DNA of 64,000 nucleotides from Pseudomonas sp. HS6 (GTDB taxonomy: Bacteria > Pseudomonadota > Gammaproteobacteria > Pseudomonadales > Pseudomonadaceae), in assembly GCF_023375815.1 (NCBI RefSeq), contig NZ_CP067412.1:5146001-5210000 (forward strand), in the 5' to 3' direction. The translations under genes were made by a program, and so were the position numbers. Positions 1-8,786 of this stretch are shown piece after piece. Within the stretch, counting starts at the first letter, position 1, and each line of letters begins with the position of its first letter. Under the pieces are notes generated by a model. That model searched no databases, was not told where the DNA came from, and saw only the letters and a list, made by a program, of their open reading frames with translations.

Positions 1-1432
1 TCACGCCGACAATCAGCTCGTGCTGCTGGCCGAAACCGTCGAACTTGCCATCGACATAGGCATCCATCCCGTAGTCTTTCTGGTCGTAATCGAACAGGCC
101 GGTGTACATCGGGATGGTGGTGTTGGCGCTGTTGTTGGCCACGGCACCTTCGGAGAACGCGTACTGGGTGTCCTGGGTGTTCCTGGAGTAAACGCCCGCG
201 ACTTTCAGCGCCCAGTTGTCGTTGAACTGATGGCTCAGGTCAGTGAAGTACGTGGCGCGCTTGCTGCGCCAGGTGTTCCAGGACGCGCCCAGGCAGGTGG
301 AACGGCTGAGTTTCAGGTCGCTGCCATCCTTGTAGCGGGGCAGGCCGCCCCAGCACGGACGGGCGTCGACGTCCTCATAGGCCATTCCGATGCCCAGGGT
401 GGTGTCGGGGGTCAGGTCGTAATCGAGGGCGCCGTAGTAGATCTGGTCTTTGCGGTCGGCGTTGTCGTAGAAGAACTGACGGGTCTGTTCAGCGATGACC
501 GCGCGACCGCGCAGGGTGCCGGATTCGTTCAGCGGACCACCGGTGTCGATCTGGCCACGATAGTTATCGTAGGAACCACCGGACAGGGTGAGCTCGGTGT
601 GCGGGGTGGACTGACCGCGCTTGCGCACGAAGTTGACCGCACCGGCGGTGCCGCCCGAGCCTTTCATCATGCCGGCCGCGCCGCGCAGGATTTCGACACG
701 GTCGTAGTAAGCCATGTCGCTGCTGAAACTGTCGGCTTGCGGATAGCCGTTGCCCATGTCCAGCGGCACGCCGTCGTACTGGTATTGACCGGTCATGCGG
801 AAGCCGCGGGAATAAAAATACTTGCCGCCCATGGGCGAGTCGTAAACGGTGATGCCTGGCGTCTTCTCCATCACTTGTTCGATGGTGTTGAGGTTCTGGT
901 CATCGAGCATCTTGCGGGTCATCACAGTGACCGATTGCGGCGTTTCCTTAAGTGAGTGCTCACCTTTGCCGATTGTGACCGCGCCTGCGGTGTAGGAGTT
1001 GCTGCCTTCGGTGGTGGCCGTCAGACGCTGTCCGTTGATGTTGGTCGGTGCCAGTTCCATCGCGTTGCCGGTGGCGGGTGCCAGCAGCGTCACGGTGTTG
1101 CCGTCACGCTGATGACGGATACCGGTGCCTTTGAGCATGGCCGCGATGGCGCTGTCGTCCGCGTATCGGCCGTTAAGGGCGGTGGAATGCAGGCCTTGCA
1201 GCGTTTCCGGGCTGTAGATGATTTGCAGGCTGGTCTGCTGACCGAGCGACTGCAATGCCTGGGCCAGTGGCTGCGCCGGGATGTTCAGGGTCCATTCCTG
1301 GGCCTGGACATACGGGGCGACGGCCAGCGTCATTGCCAGCCCCAGGCCTGTGGTGGCCAGACGGGAACGGGTGGCACCGTGCGCAAGCAGGGCTCGGGTC
1401 AGAGGGCGAAGCATGAAGCGGGATACGGACAT
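1..1432 (-). CDS. fpvA: Ferripyoverdine outer-membrane receptor FpvA (N-terminal part, truncated by window edge)
   Basis: TonB-dependent receptor that imports ferric pyoverdine through the outer membrane and signals its binding. I translated the reverse strand from ATG at 1432; the frame stays open to base 1, giving 477 residues of a protein that is normally about 800. Residues 1-44 form a signal peptide ending in VQA. Residues about 48-100 fit the STN signalling domain of receptors that control ECF sigma factors, and about 155-270 form the TonB plug (LKETPQSVTVMT, RVEILRGAAGMMKGSGG). The barrel begins after that. It lies just downstream of pvdE, as in P. aeruginosa. An ATG at 1414 is an alternative start; 1432 has an AAGG about 10 nt upstream. 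Family assignment is firm. Assignment as the pyoverdine receptor rests on context plus the STN domain. Confidence 0.93.
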   Translation of the reverse strand, partial: MSVSRFMLRPLTRALLAHGATRSRLATTGLGLAMTLAVAPYVQAQEWTLNIPAQPLAQALQSLGQQTSLQIIYSPETLQGLHSTALNGRYADDSAIAAMLKGTGIRHQRDGNTVTLLAPATGNAMELAPTNINGQRLTATTEGSNSYTAGAVTIGKGEHSLKETPQSVTVMTRKMLDDQNLNTIEQVMEKTPGITVYDSPMGGKYFYSRGFRMTGQYQYDGVPLDMGNGYPQADSFSSDMAYYDRVEILRGAAGMMKGSGGTAGAVNFVRKRGQSTPHTELTLSGGSYDNYRGQIDTGGPLNESGTLRGRAVIAEQTRQFFYDNADRKDQIYYGALDYDLTPDTTLGIGMAYEDVDARPCWGGLPRYKDGSDLKLSRSTCLGASWNTWRSKRATYFTDLSHQFNDNWALKVAGVYSRNTQDTQYAFSEGAVANNSANTTIPMYTGLFDYDQKDYGMDAYVDGKFDGFGQQHELIVGV

Positions 1433-1493
1433 GAGGTTAAGACCTTGGCAGGTATAGTTGTTAATGGTTCTTATTCATCTCATTAAGACGAGG

Positions 1494-1541
1494 AAGCCGC
1501 GGTAAACCGGAAAATATTCTTTTTCGGTTTGGCCGCGGCTT
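1494..1541. terminator. Long inverted repeat between pvdE and fpvA
   Basis: Two arms pair (AAGCCGCGG at 1494-1502 with CCGCGGCTT at 1533-1541) and are extended by AAACCG/CGGTTT, leaving an AT-rich loop. It sits immediately after the pvdE stop codon and before fpvA. No clear T-run follows on the minus strand, so it may be a weak terminator, an mRNA 3' stabiliser for pvdE, or part of the fpvA leader. Confidence 0.55.
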
Positions 1542-1547
1542 TGTCTT

Positions 1548-3197
1548 TCAAGCAGTCTGCAGTTCGCTTTTGACCTTTCCGGCCTCCATGCGCACCAGTT
1601 GATCGGCTACGTCGAAGTAACGGTCATCGTGGGAAATCACGATGATGGTCTTGCCCAGCCGTTTCAGGTCGGGCAGAAGCTCGGTGTAGAAAATCCGCCG
1701 GAATGTCGGGTCCTGATCGGCGGCCCATTCGTCGAACACCAACACCGGACGCTCTTCGAGCCAGGCATTGACCAGTGCCAGGCGCTTGCGCTGGCCGGTG
1801 GAAAGGTCCGTGGTGGTGAAGGCGCCGTCGCGCACGCTGACCTTGTGCGCGATCTCCAGACGTTCGAGGTAGCGGGTGGCGTCCTGTGGTACTTCGCGAT
1901 CGCCCTGGATCAAGTCGTCGAACAGGTAGTAGTCGGCAAAGATCGTGGTGAAGTTCTGTCGGTAGTCGTCACGGTTCAGCGCGGTGATCGGTTGGCCGTT
2001 GACCCGGATTTCGCCTTCGGTGGGCGCGTACAGACCCAGCAGGAGTTTGATCAGGGTGGTTTTGCCACAACCGTTTTCACCGACGATGAACACGATGTCG
2101 CCTTGCTCGATGCGCAGGTTGACCGGCCCGAGTCGGAACGGTTCGCTGCCAGCCACCGGCGGGAAGGCATAACGCACATTGTTCAATTCCAGACTGTTGA
2201 CGGCACCGGGCTTCTTGCCCTGATCCTCCAGCAACAGGTGCGGCTCGGGCGAGGAAAACTGCTCGCTCAGTTCGGCAATCCGGCGGAAGGCGATCTGCGC
2301 GCGGCTGATGATCGGCAGTGTGCCGACCAGGTGTTCCAGCGGGCCTTTCATGTACAGCAGCACCAGCACGAACCCGCTCATCACCGCTTTGTCACCGCTC
2401 GGCCAGAACGATTGCAGGGCGAGCGCCATGCCTATAACCACGAAGAACAGCATCGATCCGAACGATTTGGCGATCACGAAAGTGTTGATCGATTTGATCT
2501 GGGTGTCGCAGATTTTTTCGGCGGTTTTCTGGATGCCCGACACAAACATGCGCTGGCGACGCGGACGGTGGATGCGCAGTTCCTTGGCACCTTCGGCAAT
2601 CGCGTTGTAGTGCTTTTGCAGTTCGTCCTCGGAGTCGCGCGCGGCGTAAAAACCGCGCATGCCCTTGGCTCGGGCGATGGCCTGGATGAGGGTGCCGATG
2701 GCGATCGCCACCAGCATCATCAGAAACATGGGCCAGGACAGCATGGCCAGATAGCCGAGGCAGCCCAGGGTCACCGTCATGGAAATGGCCAGTGGCGCAA
2801 ACGCGAAAGCGAAGTCGCTGATGGTGTCCACGTCGTGGGTCAGCACGGGAATCAGGCGGTGGCTGCGATAGCGTTCGATCTGGTCGATCGGTGCCGACAG
2901 TACTTTCTCTCCCAGCTCCTTGCGCAGGCGAGCGATGATGTGTTGGCCGACATAGTTGGTGCCGATGTCGGACAGGATCGTGGTCAGCAAGGCCAGGGCG
3001 CAAAGTCCGGCGAAAATCATCACTACAGTGCGGGTCAGTCCATCGGACGAGTGCAAGGCGTTGTTGATGGTTGCCAGCAGTACGGTGACGCTCAGGCCGC
3101 CGATCATGCCGAGCACGATGGACACGCAGACAATCAGGCGGAAGGGCTTGAGCAGGGCGAACAATTCGTTGATCGCCCCACGCGTTGGCTTGGTCAT
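1548..3197 (-). CDS. pvdE: Pyoverdine ABC exporter PvdE (cyclic-peptide export family)
   Basis: Inner-membrane ABC half-transporter that moves the acylated pyoverdine precursor from cytoplasm to periplasm for maturation. The 549-residue protein has an N-terminal transmembrane domain (about residues 20-300, six predicted hydrophobic stretches) fused to an ATPase domain. The Walker A motif is GENGCGKTT, the signature is LSTGQRKR and Walker B is VLVFDEWAADQDP. The permease-ATPase fusion and length match PvdE. The start is supported by AGGA about 8 nt upstream. It lies between pvdO and fpvA, as in P. aeruginosa, except that pvdF is absent between pvdE and pvdO. A PvdS-type box lies upstream at 3245-3268. 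Confidence 0.95.
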   Translation of the reverse strand: MTKPTRGAINELFALLKPFRLIVCVSIVLGMIGGLSVTVLLATINNALHSSDGLTRTVVMIFAGLCALALLTTILSDIGTNYVGQHIIARLRKELGEKVLSAPIDQIERYRSHRLIPVLTHDVDTISDFAFAFAPLAISMTVTLGCLGYLAMLSWPMFLMMLVAIAIGTLIQAIARAKGMRGFYAARDSEDELQKHYNAIAEGAKELRIHRPRRQRMFVSGIQKTAEKICDTQIKSINTFVIAKSFGSMLFFVVIGMALALQSFWPSGDKAVMSGFVLVLLYMKGPLEHLVGTLPIISRAQIAFRRIAELSEQFSSPEPHLLLEDQGKKPGAVNSLELNNVRYAFPPVAGSEPFRLGPVNLRIEQGDIVFIVGENGCGKTTLIKLLLGLYAPTEGEIRVNGQPITALNRDDYRQNFTTIFADYYLFDDLIQGDREVPQDATRYLERLEIAHKVSVRDGAFTTTDLSTGQRKRLALVNAWLEERPVLVFDEWAADQDPTFRRIFYTELLPDLKRLGKTIIVISHDDRYFDVADQLVRMEAGKVKSELQTA

Positions 3198-3244
3198 GGA
3201 GGATTCCTGCTTCGGTGCGGAGGGAGTGCCGGTATGTAAGGAAA

Positions 3245-3268
3245 ACGAATGGTCACGGGGTTTCTTTA
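3245..3268 (-). promoter_or_regulatory. PvdS (iron-starvation) promoter box upstream of pvdE
   Basis: Read on the minus strand the site is TAAAG-N16-CGT, one base off the PvdS consensus TAAAT-N16-CGT with the exact 16-base spacing. It lies about 50 nt before the pvdE start and just after the pvdMNO terminator, so pvdE probably has its own iron-regulated promoter. The mismatch makes it the weakest of the five boxes in the locus. Confidence 0.6.
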
Positions 3269-3293
3269 AACGACCGCAGACGGGCTGCGGTCG
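3267..3293 (-). terminator. Terminator after pvdMNO
   Basis: On the minus strand CGACCGCAG pairs with CTGCGGTCG around a 5-nt loop (3271-3293), followed by TTTAAAG. It begins 13 nt beyond the pvdO stop codon and separates pvdO from pvdE. Confidence 0.7.
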
Positions 3294-3306
3294 CTGAAGG
3301 ACGGGA

Positions 3307-4194
3307 TCAGAGGTCGCGGACTACGCGAAAGCCCAGCCAGTCACCCTTGCTGGTCGGCCAGCTGCTGTTGCGGTTGCCGGAACGGGAAAACACCGGTGCT
3401 TCGCCCCAATCGTTGCCGCGCATGACCTGGCGTTCGCAGTTTTCCTGCACCCACGGGCGGCCGTCGTTGGGCACGCCGGAGTAATCCTTGTGATAACAGT
3501 CGGCCGTCCATTCGTAGACGTTGCCGTGGGCGTCGTACACGCCGAAGGCGTTGGCCGGGAAGGTGCCGGCCGGGGACGTGAAGTTATAACCGTCGGCGGC
3601 GCCGTAGGTGTTGGCGTGTTTGGAGATCTGGTACTCGCTGCCTTCGTCGAACGGGAAGGGGAACGAACCGGTGCTGCCGCCACGGGCCGCGTATTCGCGG
3701 ATCGACTCGCTCGGAAGGCGATAGCTGTGGCCGGTTTTTTTCGACAGCCAGTCGATGTATCCCTGGGCTTCGGCCACGTTCATGCACACGGCCGGGTCGC
3801 GTTGGGTCTGTTTGAACTCGGGCTTGCCGGCGGTGCAGCGGCGGCCCGGGCGATCATCGAAGTCATAGGGCTTGGCGCCGGTTTCGCGAACATAGGCGTC
3901 CCACTCGCCGACCAGCACCTGAAAGCGGCTGATGGCGAACGGGCGGGTGAAGGTCACTTCGTGGCGCGGGCCTTCGTCGGGTTCGCGGCCGACTTCGTCG
4001 TCCGGTGTGCCCATGGTGTAACTGCCGGTCGGCAACACCACCATTTCCGGACAGTCCTTGCAGTCCTTGAACACTTTGCCGGGCGCCGGCGGGGTGGCTG
4101 CCAGGGCGGCGCCCGGCAGAAGGCCTGCACACAGGGCGGTCAGGGCCAGAGCGGGCAACACCTTGGAAGCGGTTGAGGCGTGAGGCTTTTTCAT
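3307..4194 (-). CDS. pvdO: Pyoverdine maturation protein PvdO (FGE-sulfatase fold)
   Basis: Periplasmic protein of the formylglycine-generating-enzyme-like family. In pyoverdine maturation PvdO is known to act in the last oxidation of dihydropyoverdine, which gives the fluorescent chromophore. The 295-residue protein has a signal peptide (residues 1 to about 33, ending ALA) and an FGE/sulfatase-modifying domain from about residue 45 to the end. Visible features are the MVVLPTGSYTMG opening, a GNVYEWTADCY segment and a C-terminal GDWLGFRVVRDL, all typical of the fold. It is the last gene of the pvdM-pvdN-pvdO operon; the short gap from pvdN supports co-transcription from the box at 6948-6971. 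Confidence 0.93.
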   Translation of the reverse strand: MKKPHASTASKVLPALALTALCAGLLPGAALAATPPAPGKVFKDCKDCPEMVVLPTGSYTMGTPDDEVGREPDEGPRHEVTFTRPFAISRFQVLVGEWDAYVRETGAKPYDFDDRPGRRCTAGKPEFKQTQRDPAVCMNVAEAQGYIDWLSKKTGHSYRLPSESIREYAARGGSTGSFPFPFDEGSEYQISKHANTYGAADGYNFTSPAGTFPANAFGVYDAHGNVYEWTADCYHKDYSGVPNDGRPWVQENCERQVMRGNDWGEAPVFSRSGNRNSSWPTSKGDWLGFRVVRDL

Positions 4195-4231
4195 GAGTCG
4201 TCTCTGTTAAAAGGAAACTGGGGCGCAGGGT

Positions 4232-5518
4232 TCAGGCGCGCAGCGTCTTGCCCAGCAAGTCGAGGAACCGGTCCACTTCGGCTTCGGTGTTGAGCAGGCC
4301 GGGCGCGGTACGAATCACCGGGCCGACGTCGCGACTGACCGCATCGCAGACCACGCGGTTTTTCATCAGGCGGGCGGCAATGTCATCGCAGTCGCGACCC
4401 TTGACTCGGAAGAAGCTGAAACCGGCGGAAACCTTCGGATCGAGCGGGGTCACCAGCTCGACATTCGGCTGCTCCTGCAAACGCTGTTTCAAATAGCTGT
4501 TGAGCTGGTGGATGCGGGCCTGCACGTCGGCCTTGCCCAGTTGCAGGTGCAGCTTGAACGCTTCGTCCACTGCCCAGCGATGCTCGAAGGCGTGATAGCC
4601 GCCCGGCGTCATGGTATTGGCGAAGGTCGTGGCTTCGGAAAAGGTCGGCACGCTGGGGCTGACGTATTTCACCTCGTCGCTGCGACTGCAGACGATGCCG
4701 GTGCCACGGGGGCCGAACATCCATTTGTGCGTGCCGGCAATGAAGAAGTCGCAGTTCATCTGCGGGAAGCTCAAGTCTTCGACGCCGAAGCCGTGCACGC
4801 CGTCGACCACGTAGATGATCCGGTCCTTGTCGTCCCGGTTTCGGTTGTGTTCGTCGACGAGGCGGGCGATGTCGCCGACCGGCAGTTTCACGCCACTGCC
4901 CGAATGCACCCAGGTCATGCCGAGAACGCGGGTTTCGGGGCGGATGTTGCGATTGATGGTGTCGAGCACCTGATCCATCGAAACGTTTTGCGGGTTTTCG
5001 AACAACGAGAGTTTGCGCACCCGGGTGCCGTCGCGTGCGGTGCGGAAGTCGAGGATGTTGCGGGTGGAGTAGTGCTCGTGAACCGTGGTCAGGATTTCCT
5101 GGTCCGGGCGCACGTGCACGCTGCCGTAGATCATCGCCAGGCCTTCGGTGGTGCTGCCGGTGAGGGCGATCTGACTCGGTTTGGCCTGCAAGTACTGGCC
5201 GGCCCAGACCCGCACGTTTTCTTCGCGCCGTTCGGTGACGCCCATATCCCAGTCCATGGCCAGGCCCGGGTTACGGTCGATGTCCGCTCGGTGACGAGCG
5301 ATAGCCTCGCGCACGGGTCTTGGATGCGAGGTCACCAGGAAGTTGGCGAAGTGGATTGCGTCCGGATCCTGTTCGAACATCCCGCGCAGGGTCGTCCATT
5401 TGTCTTGCGGCGAGGCGTTCGCGGCGGCAGCGCGGGCCGGTGCAGCCAGGCTGACGCCCAGAGGCAGAGTGGCCGCCAGTACGCCGGCCTGCTTCAGGAA
5501 GGTGCGGCGATCAGTCAT
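4232..5518 (-). CDS. pvdN: Pyoverdine side-chain PLP enzyme PvdN (Tat-exported)
   Basis: Periplasmic PLP-dependent enzyme of the aminotransferase class V/IscS-like fold. In fluorescent pseudomonads PvdN converts the glutamate side chain on the chromophore into succinamide. I chose the start at 5518 (MTDRRTFLKQAG), which overlaps the pvdM stop by ATGA and opens with a twin-arginine signal followed by a hydrophobic stretch ending APARAAA. The protein is 428 residues. The internal GTHKWMFGPRG segment carries the PLP-binding lysine. The longer frame up to 5605 has no support. Middle gene of pvdMNO. Confidence 0.94.
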   Translation of the reverse strand: MTDRRTFLKQAGVLAATLPLGVSLAAPARAAAANASPQDKWTTLRGMFEQDPDAIHFANFLVTSHPRPVREAIARHRADIDRNPGLAMDWDMGVTERREENVRVWAGQYLQAKPSQIALTGSTTEGLAMIYGSVHVRPDQEILTTVHEHYSTRNILDFRTARDGTRVRKLSLFENPQNVSMDQVLDTINRNIRPETRVLGMTWVHSGSGVKLPVGDIARLVDEHNRNRDDKDRIIYVVDGVHGFGVEDLSFPQMNCDFFIAGTHKWMFGPRGTGIVCSRSDEVKYVSPSVPTFSEATTFANTMTPGGYHAFEHRWAVDEAFKLHLQLGKADVQARIHQLNSYLKQRLQEQPNVELVTPLDPKVSAGFSFFRVKGRDCDDIAARLMKNRVVCDAVSRDVGPVIRTAPGLLNTEAEVDRFLDLLGKTLRA

Positions 5519-6885
5519 GGTCGGGTCGTGTCCTGGCGAGAAAGCAGTGCAGGTTTGGCGGCTTTTTGCACCTGTTCCCAGACCCGCAGAAAGTTGCCGC
5601 CCCACAGCTTGGCAATGTCCGCTTCGGAGTAACCGCGCTGGATCAGTTCGGCGGTGACGTTGCGGATCTCGCCAACGTTCTCCCAGCCCTTGATGCCGCC
5701 GCCGTCGTTGAAGTCGGAAGAGATGCCGACATGGTCGATGCCGATCTTGCGCACGGTGTAGTCGATGGCGTCGCCGAGATCCTTGAGGGTGGCTTTCGGT
5801 TCTTCTTCAAGAATCCCGTACAGGCCGCTGGCGTACTGACCAAGTTTCTGTTCCGACCAGGCGGTGATGATCGGATCGCCCGGCATCAGGGCCATGGCCA
5901 GGTTCGGTAGGGGCGGCAGATCGAAACGTGCCCGCAGCGCGTTGAGTTTGTCCTGGGTGCCCTGGGTCAGCGGTTTGAGGTACTGCGAGAAACCGACCAC
6001 CTGCACCACGCCGCCGCTGTTTTTGATCAGCTGCAATTCCTTGTCGCTGAGGTTGCGCGGAATGTCCACCGCCGCCCTCGGCGCCGAGTGCGAGGCCACC
6101 AGCGGTGTACGGCTCAGTTGCGCGACCTGTTCCAGGCCCTTGGTCGACATCTGCGAGACATCGATGATCACGCCCAGGTCGTTCAATCGGTGCACGGCCT
6201 GTTTGCCGATATCCGAGAGGCCGTCGAGCGCATCCGGGGAATCATTGAAAAACGGCAGCGGGCGCGAGGAGTCCGCCCAGCTGTTGTTGCCGATGTAGCT
6301 GAAACCGAACATGCGCATGCCCCGACCGGCCCACAGGTCCAGTTTGCTCAGGTCGTTACCCAGCGGGTAGGCATTGAGCATGCTGATGAAGATCGCAAAC
6401 TTGCCTTCGCCGTGCAGGCGGCGGAAATCGTCGGGGGTGTAGGCAATGCCGACCTGATTGGGGAAGTCGCGCACCAGGCCCGAGATGATCTTGTAGCGCA
6501 CTTCCTGTTGATTGCGGGCCTCTTCGACGAAACCATCGGTGGGGCGGTGCGGTGCGTTCGGGCCGTTCCACATTTCCGGCCAGCCGAACACCGTCAACGC
6601 CGCGCCGGACAGCCGTCCACGGTTGGCCTTGATCAGGTCGAACTGCCCGGAGCCATCCTTGTCGGCTTCATTGCCGTGGGCGCCGAAGCTCAGGGGCACC
6701 GTGATGTGGCTGTCGAACGACAGGATCCGGTCCTGCAGTTCGGTGGCCTGCTTCATCACCTTGACCGGGTAGCCGGGGTTGTTCCTGAACCAGTAATCCC
6801 AGGCCAGAAAGCCTGCGCCGGCGCTGATCGCCAAGGCCAGCGGCAGGCCGATGTATAGAGCCTTTTTCGAACGCGGTTTTGTCAT
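5515..6885 (-). CDS. pvdM: Pyoverdine maturation dipeptidase-like protein PvdM
   Basis: Membrane-anchored periplasmic protein of the M19 (renal dipeptidase) family, needed for pyoverdine maturation; its exact reaction is not settled. The start at 6885 (MTKPRSKK) gives 456 residues with an N-terminal hydrophobic segment (about 11-30) as signal anchor. The DSHITVPLSFG motif and later SHSAPRAA and GISSDFNDGGG segments match the metal-binding regions of the family. GAG lies about 6 nt before the chosen ATG; an ATG two codons upstream is also possible. First gene of pvdMNO, translationally coupled to pvdN. Confidence 0.93.
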   Translation of the reverse strand: MTKPRSKKALYIGLPLALAISAGAGFLAWDYWFRNNPGYPVKVMKQATELQDRILSFDSHITVPLSFGAHGNEADKDGSGQFDLIKANRGRLSGAALTVFGWPEMWNGPNAPHRPTDGFVEEARNQQEVRYKIISGLVRDFPNQVGIAYTPDDFRRLHGEGKFAIFISMLNAYPLGNDLSKLDLWAGRGMRMFGFSYIGNNSWADSSRPLPFFNDSPDALDGLSDIGKQAVHRLNDLGVIIDVSQMSTKGLEQVAQLSRTPLVASHSAPRAAVDIPRNLSDKELQLIKNSGGVVQVVGFSQYLKPLTQGTQDKLNALRARFDLPPLPNLAMALMPGDPIITAWSEQKLGQYASGLYGILEEEPKATLKDLGDAIDYTVRKIGIDHVGISSDFNDGGGIKGWENVGEIRNVTAELIQRGYSEADIAKLWGGNFLRVWEQVQKAAKPALLSRQDTTRP

Positions 6886-6947
6886 TGCCATCTCATTCAG
6901 GTTCGCCGTCGAGGTACAGGCGCAGGGGCCTTTGCTATCTGGGAGGA

Positions 6948-6971
6948 ACGACTGGGGCGGCAAAGAATTTA
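6948..6971 (-). promoter_or_regulatory. PvdS promoter box for pvdMNO
   Basis: Exact match to TAAAT-N16-CGT on the minus strand, about 63 nt upstream of the pvdM start. It faces away from the pvdP box, so the 218-bp pvdM/pvdP gap holds two divergent PvdS promoters. Confidence 0.85.
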
Positions 6972-7033
6972 GCGTGGCGGCGAAAGAGCACGCGAAGGTG
7001 CTCGGGTATGGCGAGGATCTTTTCGGGCAGCGA

Positions 7034-7057
7034 TAAATTTACTGATCCAGCAAACGT
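7034..7057 (+). promoter_or_regulatory. PvdS promoter box for pvdP
   Basis: Exact TAAAT-N16-CGT match (TAAAT at 7034-7038, CGT at 7055-7057), 46 nt before the pvdP start codon. Confidence 0.88.
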
Positions 7058-7102
7058 TCTAGCTTGGATAAAGCCTGCTTCATGGCTGACACAGGTAGGG
7101 CA

Positions 7103-8728
7103 ATGACGATCTCTCGACGCTGGTTCATGGCGGGCATGGCACTCACGGGCGCTGCGCTGCCTGCCGCTTTTTATGCACATCGTGAGCTGACCCGCGAGGA
7201 GGAGCCGATCACGCCGGGCGAGGCCACTGTCGATCTGGCGGACACCGCCGGGCAGCAGCTGGCCGACAACCTGCGCGGGATCTGGGACATCCGCTTCATG
7301 GGGGCTGATGCAGGGCTCGACGACCTGCCGCGTGAAGGCCTGGAATTGTTTCTCGATATTGCCCAGCGCGGGCGCGGCTTGCGCGGCTGTCTCGACACCG
7401 GCCCTCGCTTGCGCACTGACGGCTCGCCACGCTATGACGTCATCGGCGATCTGGCGCCGGGCAATGGTGCGGAGCTTTATTGGCGCTTGATGCGTACCGA
7501 CACACCACAAGCGCCGGCGGTCTATGAGCTCAGAGTCAAACTGGACGAAGTCTGGGCGGCCTTCGGTAATGCCGGCAGCGGCACTTTTACCGGCCAGGTG
7601 CTGCGGCTTGACCGGCCGCTGGGTCTGCCGGAGCTCGACAATCGTTTCATCGCTATCAAGCGACGCTTCCCCGAGGCGCGCGAGCGGACCGGGCTGAACC
7701 CGACATTGCTGGCGTGGCTGGTGGCGCCCGAACATCGCCTGTTTCACCAGCTCTGGCACGCCTCGCGGGACAAGTGGCACAAGTTGTCCGAGAAGAAACG
7801 CGACGCGTTGCGCGGCATTGGCTGGCAACCCGGGCCGCGTGACAAGGAGCGCGATGCGCGCGGTCCGCGCAAGGATCGCAACGGCTCGGGCGTCGATTTT
7901 TTCTTCATGCACCGGCACATGCTGGGCACCGCCCGTTCGATGCAGGACTTGCCGTCCTGGTTGAAATTCCCCGCGCCGCAACCGGAACTGGAACGTAATC
8001 GTCAGGGCTTCGCCCGCTACTTCGACAACCACGACGGCGACGCCTTGCCGCCGACCTGGCTGACAGAAGGCGATGACGAATACACGAAGTGGGTCAGCGA
8101 CATCAAAACCGCCGAAACTTATCACAGCAACTTCCAGGTCTGGGAGTCGCAATACAGCGATCCACGCTATCTTTCGAAACTGACGCTGGGCCAGTTCGGC
8201 TCGGAAGTCGAGCTGGGCCTGCACGACTGGCTGCACATGCGCTGGGCGTCGGTGGCCCGTGATCCGTCCAACGATATTCCGGTGCCGATGGCGCGGGATC
8301 AGGCGGATTTCGCAGCGCGTTGGTATGCCCCGGAAAACGACTTCCTCGGCGACCCGTTTTCCTCTCATGTGAACCCGGTGTTCTGGCGTTTCCATGGCTG
8401 GATCGATGACCGCATCGAAGACTGGTATCGCGCTCACGAACGCTTCCATCCGGGTGAGGTGAGCCGTCTGCGAGTGAATGGGGTGCCATGGTTTGCACCG
8501 GGGCGCTGGGTGGAGGTCGATGATCCGTGGCTCGGCCCGGACACCCATGGTTGCAGCACCGTTCCCGGCCTGCAGGTGGGGCGGTCGGTGGAGATGGATC
8601 CGGAAACCATGAAGCTGGCGTTGCGCATCACCTTTGGCGATGAAGACAACATGGCCGACCTGTTTCGCAAAATACCGCAGCGGCCGTGGTATGCCAGGCA
8701 TCTGAAGGTCAAGGGGCGACAGCTCTGA
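7103..8728 (+). CDS. pvdP: Pyoverdine chromophore tyrosinase PvdP
   Basis: Copper-dependent periplasmic tyrosinase that hydroxylates and oxidises the D-Tyr of ferribactin to start chromophore formation. The start at 7103 gives 541 residues opening with a twin-arginine signal (SRRWFMAGMALTGAALPAA). Candidate copper ligands are visible in MHRHML (His270 and His272), HDWLHMRW (His374 and His378) and FHGWIDDRIEDWY (His431), typical of the tyrosinase core. The family's N-terminal beta-barrel region precedes the core. Upstream ATGs at 7064 and 7082 would destroy the Tat signal position. Monocistronic between a PvdS box and a strong bidirectional terminator. Confidence 0.94.
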   Translation: MTISRRWFMAGMALTGAALPAAFYAHRELTREEEPITPGEATVDLADTAGQQLADNLRGIWDIRFMGADAGLDDLPREGLELFLDIAQRGRGLRGCLDTGPRLRTDGSPRYDVIGDLAPGNGAELYWRLMRTDTPQAPAVYELRVKLDEVWAAFGNAGSGTFTGQVLRLDRPLGLPELDNRFIAIKRRFPEARERTGLNPTLLAWLVAPEHRLFHQLWHASRDKWHKLSEKKRDALRGIGWQPGPRDKERDARGPRKDRNGSGVDFFFMHRHMLGTARSMQDLPSWLKFPAPQPELERNRQGFARYFDNHDGDALPPTWLTEGDDEYTKWVSDIKTAETYHSNFQVWESQYSDPRYLSKLTLGQFGSEVELGLHDWLHMRWASVARDPSNDIPVPMARDQADFAARWYAPENDFLGDPFSSHVNPVFWRFHGWIDDRIEDWYRAHERFHPGEVSRLRVNGVPWFAPGRWVEVDDPWLGPDTHGCSTVPGLQVGRSVEMDPETMKLALRITFGDEDNMADLFRKIPQRPWYARHLKVKGRQL

Positions 8729-8730
8729 AG

Positions 8731-8770
8731 GCAAAAAAAATCGCAGCGTCGGGCTGCGATTTTTTTTGCC
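8731..8770. terminator. Bidirectional terminator between pvdP and opmQ
   Basis: Near-perfect hairpin: ATCGCAGC pairs with GCTGCGAT, flanked by eight A on the left and eight T on the right. It serves pvdP on the plus strand and opmQ on the minus strand. Confidence 0.92.
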
Positions 8771-8786
8771 TTGAATCAGTCGGTTT

